Below, piece by piece: positions 60,867 to 64,000 of a stretch of DNA of 64,000 bases (its first letter is position 1; each line of letters opens with the position of its first letter). Below the pieces are notes generated by a model. It was not told the DNA's origin, searched no databases, and saw only the letters and a list, made by a program, of their open reading frames with translations. Position numbers and translations under genes: made by a program. This DNA is from Pelodictyon phaeoclathratiforme BU-1 (GTDB lineage Bacteria > Bacteroidota > Chlorobiia > Chlorobiales > Chlorobiaceae). Location: NCBI RefSeq assembly GCF_000020645.1, contig NC_011060.1, positions 2,680,501-2,744,500 on the forward strand. The letters are read 5' to 3'.

Positions 60867-61343
60867 ATGACCTTGTTCAACAAAGTCTTCGGAAAAAAAT
60901 CATCCTCAGAGCCACTTGTCAAGATAGGCTCTCAATATGGTGGTGGCATTGTCTTTTATGTTGATCATACCGGACGGCATGGTTTGATTGCCGCCAAATC
61001 GGACATGGAGGGCTCCTCTCCGGGCATAGCCGCCATGAAAGGGTTGTCTGAAGGTTTGTTTAACTGGCCTGATGCCATTGCGGCGTGCAGAAATTCTGAA
61101 AATGGCGGTTTCCGCGACTGGTTTTTGCCTGACAAGGAACAGTTAAACCACCTTTTTATGCATAAACGGGAAGTCGGCGGTTTTGTGCATGATTCAGCCA
61201 ACTACTGGAGCTCCTCGGAAAATCCTGATGGAGGGGGCTGGATAAAAGCCGGAATCTGGATAAAGGATTTCAACTCTTTCGGCTGCCAGAGCGCCGAACC
61301 CAAAGAGGCCTACAACCGTGTGCGCACCATCCGGGCATTTTGA
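60867..61343 (+). CDS. DUF1566 (Lcl_C) domain protein
   Basis: A 158-residue protein with the DUF1566 pattern: IGSQYGGGIVFYVDHTGRHG, GLIAAKSD, GGFRDWFLPDKEQLNHLF, NYWSSSENPDGGG and AYNRVRTIRAF. Such domains are lectin-like folds found in cell-surface or secreted proteins. No signal peptide is evident here. The gene follows 890 bases of decayed toxin-antitoxin remains. Confidence 0.85.
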   Translation: MTLFNKVFGKKSSSEPLVKIGSQYGGGIVFYVDHTGRHGLIAAKSDMEGSSPGIAAMKGLSEGLFNWPDAIAACRNSENGGFRDWFLPDKEQLNHLFMHKREVGGFVHDSANYWSSSENPDGGGWIKAGIWIKDFNSFGCQSAEPKEAYNRVRTIRAF

Positions 61344-61421
61344 CAGCAACATGCAGAGTTCAGTGAAATTTTGTTTTTGTGGGGTAACAACAACTTGTCG
61401 AACAACCGAAATCGTACTCTT

Positions 61422-62399
61422 ATGAAACGCAAGATTCATCTCTCCTATCTCCACGTTGCGTTATTGCTTTCACTCTGGCTGCCAATGTATGGTTGCAGTA
61501 CGCCTCATGCAGCAACTGAAGACACATCGCAGCAACCAACTGCCGGCATAAGCGGAATGGCGCAGATTGACGGCAACTCCTGGCTCGTCGTTCACGATGC
61601 GTTATCGTTTGAAAACGGCCCAAGAATGTCAATCATAACGCTATCGGCATATGCGGCACCGGCTCTCCATCCTGTCACGGTTGACTCCTGGCCGGACGCC
61701 GACGGGCGGGCGAGCGATCTTGAGTCACTGTGCCCGCTTCCCTCTCATCCGAACGAATATCTCATGGCTGAATCAGGAACATGGAAGGAAAAAGGCGGAC
61801 GATTATTTCATCTTCGCCTCAACGCTTCAACAAAACAGGCTGTAATTCTTGGCGTCATGAAACTGCCGGTACTGGCGGATAACAACCCTCAACAGGTTGG
61901 CGATCAGTATGAGGCTCTTGCATGCGTACGAGGAGCAGACGGCAGATTGTTGCTCCTGCTTGGCGAAAGAGGGGGATCACAACGATTTCCGGAGGGGGTT
62001 ATTCGATGGGGCGTTCTTGATATCGAGCGCCATGAGCTTCAGTTCACCGAAAAGGGGCTTGAAGGAGTGAAGGTCAATGCTCCCGGCAAATGGAAAAACG
62101 AGCTGACAAACCGGGATATCAGCGATATGTACATCTCTCCCGAAGGTGAAATCTGGGTATCTGCCGCAGAAGACAACGGAGATAACGGAGCGTTCAATTC
62201 AGTGATCTACTCTCCGGGCAGAATTTCCGGTAATTTCAGTTTACCTGTTCTTGCCAATCGGCATTCCGGGGTCTGGCGGACTATCGGCTCTCTCAAGATT
62301 GAGGCATTAAGCGGAGCTGCCGAATCTGTCGCAGGAAGCCGTATGAGCATCGGCAGCGACGACGAAAATTATGGCGGCATCTGGAGGCCTGTGGAATAA
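61422..62399 (+). CDS. Predicted lipoprotein, possible beta-propeller
   Basis: A protein of about 325 residues. The ATG at 61422 gives a signal peptide (MKRKIHLSYLHVALLLSLWL) with a lipobox-like MYGC, so it is probably lipid-anchored. The rest has repeated strands (GISGMAQIDGNSWLVVHDAL, LFHLRLNASTKQAVILGV, ISDMYISPEGEIWVSAAEDN) suggesting a six-blade propeller. The frame is open to 61371. I recognise no family with certainty. Its ligand is unknown. Confidence 0.72.
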   Translation: MKRKIHLSYLHVALLLSLWLPMYGCSTPHAATEDTSQQPTAGISGMAQIDGNSWLVVHDALSFENGPRMSIITLSAYAAPALHPVTVDSWPDADGRASDLESLCPLPSHPNEYLMAESGTWKEKGGRLFHLRLNASTKQAVILGVMKLPVLADNNPQQVGDQYEALACVRGADGRLLLLLGERGGSQRFPEGVIRWGVLDIERHELQFTEKGLEGVKVNAPGKWKNELTNRDISDMYISPEGEIWVSAAEDNGDNGAFNSVIYSPGRISGNFSLPVLANRHSGVWRTIGSLKIEALSGAAESVAGSRMSIGSDDENYGGIWRPVE

Positions 62400-62566
62400 T
62401 CCGCCTGAAACAGCCTGAATTTCGACGATACGAAAAAGCCTCTCCCTGGCGTGCAATGTCAACATCAGGGTAAAGCAGGGCGGACATCTGAAGGATGAAA
62501 TCCGTACCGCATTGAAATTTCGTCAGTTGCTCGAACAGTGAATCAATGGAATGCAACAGCTGTTGA

Positions 62567-62797
62567 TCATCTGACATACCCGCCGAAGCTATTTTTTGCA
62601 TTATACTCGCCTTTTATCCATTCACCATTTTTCATCTTCTCGATACGAACATCCCTGAATCTTACGGATTCCGGATCCTTTGCGATATTTATTACCGCTG
62701 TTTTTGCCTCGATAATCGCTTTAGGCTCAACAGCGCCATGCAGGAATAACGGATACATCATCATTATCATTAAAATGATAAAAGATCTTATTTTCAT
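62567..62797 (-). CDS. Small exported protein, possibly truncated
   Basis: About 76 residues from ATG 62797. A hydrophobic start (MKIRSFIILMIMMMYPLFLH) acts as a signal peptide. The mature part has DPESVRFRDVRIEKMKNGEW and ends NAKNSFGGYV followed by Arg and a stop. Related small proteins have this NAKNSFGGYV segment followed by about 15 more residues, so the end may be lost. A different frame continues for a while beyond. Function unknown. Confidence 0.6.
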   Translation of the reverse strand: MKIRSFIILMIMMMYPLFLHGAVEPKAIIEAKTAVINIAKDPESVRFRDVRIEKMKNGEWIKGEYNAKNSFGGYVR

Positions 62798-62859
62798 ACA
62801 TGTATGTAGTTTTTTTATAAACATTTCACATCCTGCGTCACGACAGCGCCATTTCTATT

Positions 62860-63126
62860 TTATCTACTCAACCATTTTCCAATACCGCTCCAATCTCCTG
62901 TAATCGCGCCATACAATAAAGCCAAAGCCAGAATCACCAGAATACAGCCGGTTACAACTGAATCATGAGACGAACGCTCCTCTGGTGTCATGGCCGAGTA
63001 GTTTCTCTCAAATTCTCTTCTTCTCGCTTGACGCGTTGGAACTCCAACATGAAGATGACAGTAGCCATTTGCTGTCGCTTGATTACGGCATGGCTTGCCT
63101 GACTTTGTGAATCCCTGACACTGCAT
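62860..63126 (-). CDS. Zinc-motif small membrane protein (DUF5763-like start)
   Basis: An 88-residue protein. It opens MQCQGFTKSGKPCRNQATAN then GYCHLH, a Cys/His motif of the GxTKxGxxCxxxA...YCxxH type. A basic linker (PTRQARRREFERNYSAMT) leads to a single hydrophobic helix (VVTGCILVILALALLYGAI). It may be a membrane-tethered zinc protein. It is on the same strand as the preceding exported protein. Function unknown. Confidence 0.75.
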   Translation of the reverse strand: MQCQGFTKSGKPCRNQATANGYCHLHVGVPTRQARRREFERNYSAMTPEERSSHDSVVTGCILVILALALLYGAITGDWSGIGKWLSR

Positions 63127-63535
63127 CTATGAAGTCAAAATTTCTTTTATTCTTGAAAAGAATCAACTAGCTAACAAGTCCAGAGCATCACGATTCTGCA
63201 TCTTGAAGATATTGTTAATATATATTATAAGTTACCAAAAGAAGTACCATTAACTCTATAAACCAACGCCGCAGCCTACCACACCTTGCCATGTCGGTAT
63301 GGGTGATGTTGCTTTCCCTCTCATCCTACGAGGTCAGCCTGAAAATTGTGGTGATTTCGGAGCTCAATAGGACTCCTGTGTTTTCCCCTGTCAACGCTTC
63401 CCCATTCCATTGCTGGCTATCGAGGCATGACTCGGGGTCATGATGGTTGGCTATACCTTTCATGTGAGTAACTTGCATACTCCACTTTCTACCGGTTTTT
63501 ATCGGCGCTTACTGGATGTCCCCAAGTATTCCATT
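63127..63535. other. Gap, no supported gene
   Basis: About 400 bases in which I see no convincing gene. Short frames of 20-45 codons occur on both strands without family-like motifs. The first 120 bases are AT-rich and the rest is balanced, which could mean remnant DNA of another element. Confidence 0.4.
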
Positions 63536-63895
63536 CTACAGAACACCCAGTGTAGGGTAACAAAACATACGACCTTCGAAATGATGTCCTTCATCATTAT
63601 TCACTATTTTTCCTGTTTTTTCCCAAGTAAAATAGTCGATTTCATTCCCTTCATCGTCTGATGTTTTAGTAATTATGCACCTCCGATCACGCGGGTTTTC
63701 TACAAACGCAATGTGATCAACCCTTACAATCTCTCTATCGGCGCGCTGGCATAGTCTACCCATATAAACTTCATTTTCTACATGATCACACTCAGAAAAT
63801 AGGGCATTACATATGGAACATTTGCCTATGGTTTCAACAAAGCTAGGGGTGTTATATTTTTTCCATCCTGGAAAAAGGGGATTTTTCGGGCGCAT
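63536..63895 (-). CDS. Unknown Cys-rich protein (probable C-terminal half of a frameshifted gene)
   Basis: A 119-residue frame. The first part reads FPGWKKYNTPSFVETIGKCS and then CNALFSECDHVENEVYMGRL with a CSIC/CDH motif that looks like a treble-clef zinc site. This is followed by VDHIAFVENPRDRRC. The first 24 codons overlap a frame that comes from the right edge. I think both frames once formed one protein, broken by an indel near the run AAAAATCCCCTTTTT. Function unknown; no start other than ATG 63895. Confidence 0.6.
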   Translation of the reverse strand: MRPKNPLFPGWKKYNTPSFVETIGKCSICNALFSECDHVENEVYMGRLCQRADREIVRVDHIAFVENPRDRRCIITKTSDDEGNEIDYFTWEKTGKIVNNDEGHHFEGRMFCYPTLGVL

Positions 63896-64000
63896 TTTAG
63901 ACGGGCCTCGAGATTTCGAACCCCTTCATAATCACTGACTTTTAAAGCGATAGACGTATATTCCTGTGCATCCAACAAATGGGTCCATGAATTTTCAAAA
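63826..64000 (-). CDS. C-terminal fragment of a protein entering from the right edge
   Basis: The minus strand is open from the window end to a TAG at 63826 and reads WTHLLDAQEYTSIALKVSDY then EGVRNLEARLKCARK. It lacks a start in the window. From about 63885 downward the text becomes less protein-like while the other frame (63536-63895) becomes more so, which suggests a frameshift. Family unknown. Confidence 0.5.
   Translation of the reverse strand, partial: FENSWTHLLDAQEYTSIALKVSDYEGVRNLEARLKCARKIPFFQDGKNITPLALLKP

Noticed and set aside
62293..62601. 102-codon minus-strand frame
   Set aside because: Its C-terminal half is antisense to the lipoprotein gene; the first part could be leftover of the preceding exported protein but has no start of its own that fits.
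1..64000. CRISPR arrays
   Set aside because: No regularly spaced direct repeats of 25-40 bases were seen; the only tandem repeat of note is the 13-bp unit at 44797.

Overview
The window looks like a chromosomal segment of a green sulfur bacterium (Chlorobiaceae, Chlorobium/Pelodictyon-like). This rests on gene content and protein character: an anaerobic, Gram-negative set (TamB, LpxL-type acyltransferase, RfaE2, LbtU-type porin, class III ribonucleotide reductase), a TrpB2-type tryptophan synthase, a CrtI/CrtH-family carotenoid enzyme, and the run coaBC-udg4-dnaB-ptsI. The genus is inference; 16S or marker-gene comparison is not possible from this window.

Layout. 1-4.7 kb is the end of a glycan locus: a GT4 enzyme leaving the window on the minus strand, a 956-residue methyltransferase/coiled-coil/GT4/half-GT fusion, and a GT2 enzyme. 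4.8-21.8 kb is mostly housekeeping: acyltransferase, rfaE2, tamB, coaBC, uracil-DNA glycosylase, dnaB and ptsI on plus; a PpiD-like chaperone, pcm and ftsY on minus; DUF123 and thiL. A tRNA-Leu(UAA) at 21.9 kb is followed directly by an AAA ATPase/DUF4276 pair, a likely defence module. Then come trpB2, an AT-rich fic gene, clpC, an unknown gene, an LbtU-type siderophore porin with a palindromic Fur-box candidate, fur, and nrdDG. A clear cobalamin riboswitch lies upstream of nrdDG, which fits B12-dependent choice between class II and class III ribonucleotide reductases.

35-38.9 kb holds an SDR protein, a CWC zinc-binding protein, glpK and a conserved unknown. 38.9-46 kb is an accessory stretch. 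It holds IS21-type terminal repeats, a Xre-ImmA/PIN pair, the FetAB-type iron exporter, a cluster of addiction-module antitoxins (one frameshifted, one with its ParE-type toxin, one orphan), and a two-gene cassette of an AAA ATPase and a PD-(D/E)XK-like nuclease. The cassette's gene junction is built from three 13-bp tandem repeats. I regard this cassette as the best candidate for a poorly described system.

46-56.3 kb returns to core functions: the DUF4130/radical-SAM predicted DNA-repair pair, a carotenoid oxidoreductase, tRNA-Pro(GGG), DedA, an alpha/beta hydrolase, PBP1A, guaA and an exported rhodanese.

56.5-64 kb is a second accessory region. It has an ISNCY-type element whose transposase is split at an A9 tract, a small Xre gene, an intact VapBC pair, decayed remains of HipA and CopG-type antitoxin genes, a DUF1566 protein, a lipoprotein, two small envelope or zinc-motif proteins, and a probably frameshifted gene crossing the right edge. 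Three coding stretches that carry no ordinary full-length frame (the left-edge glycosyltransferase, the right-edge C-terminus and several short pseudogenes) were found by reading the sequence directly.
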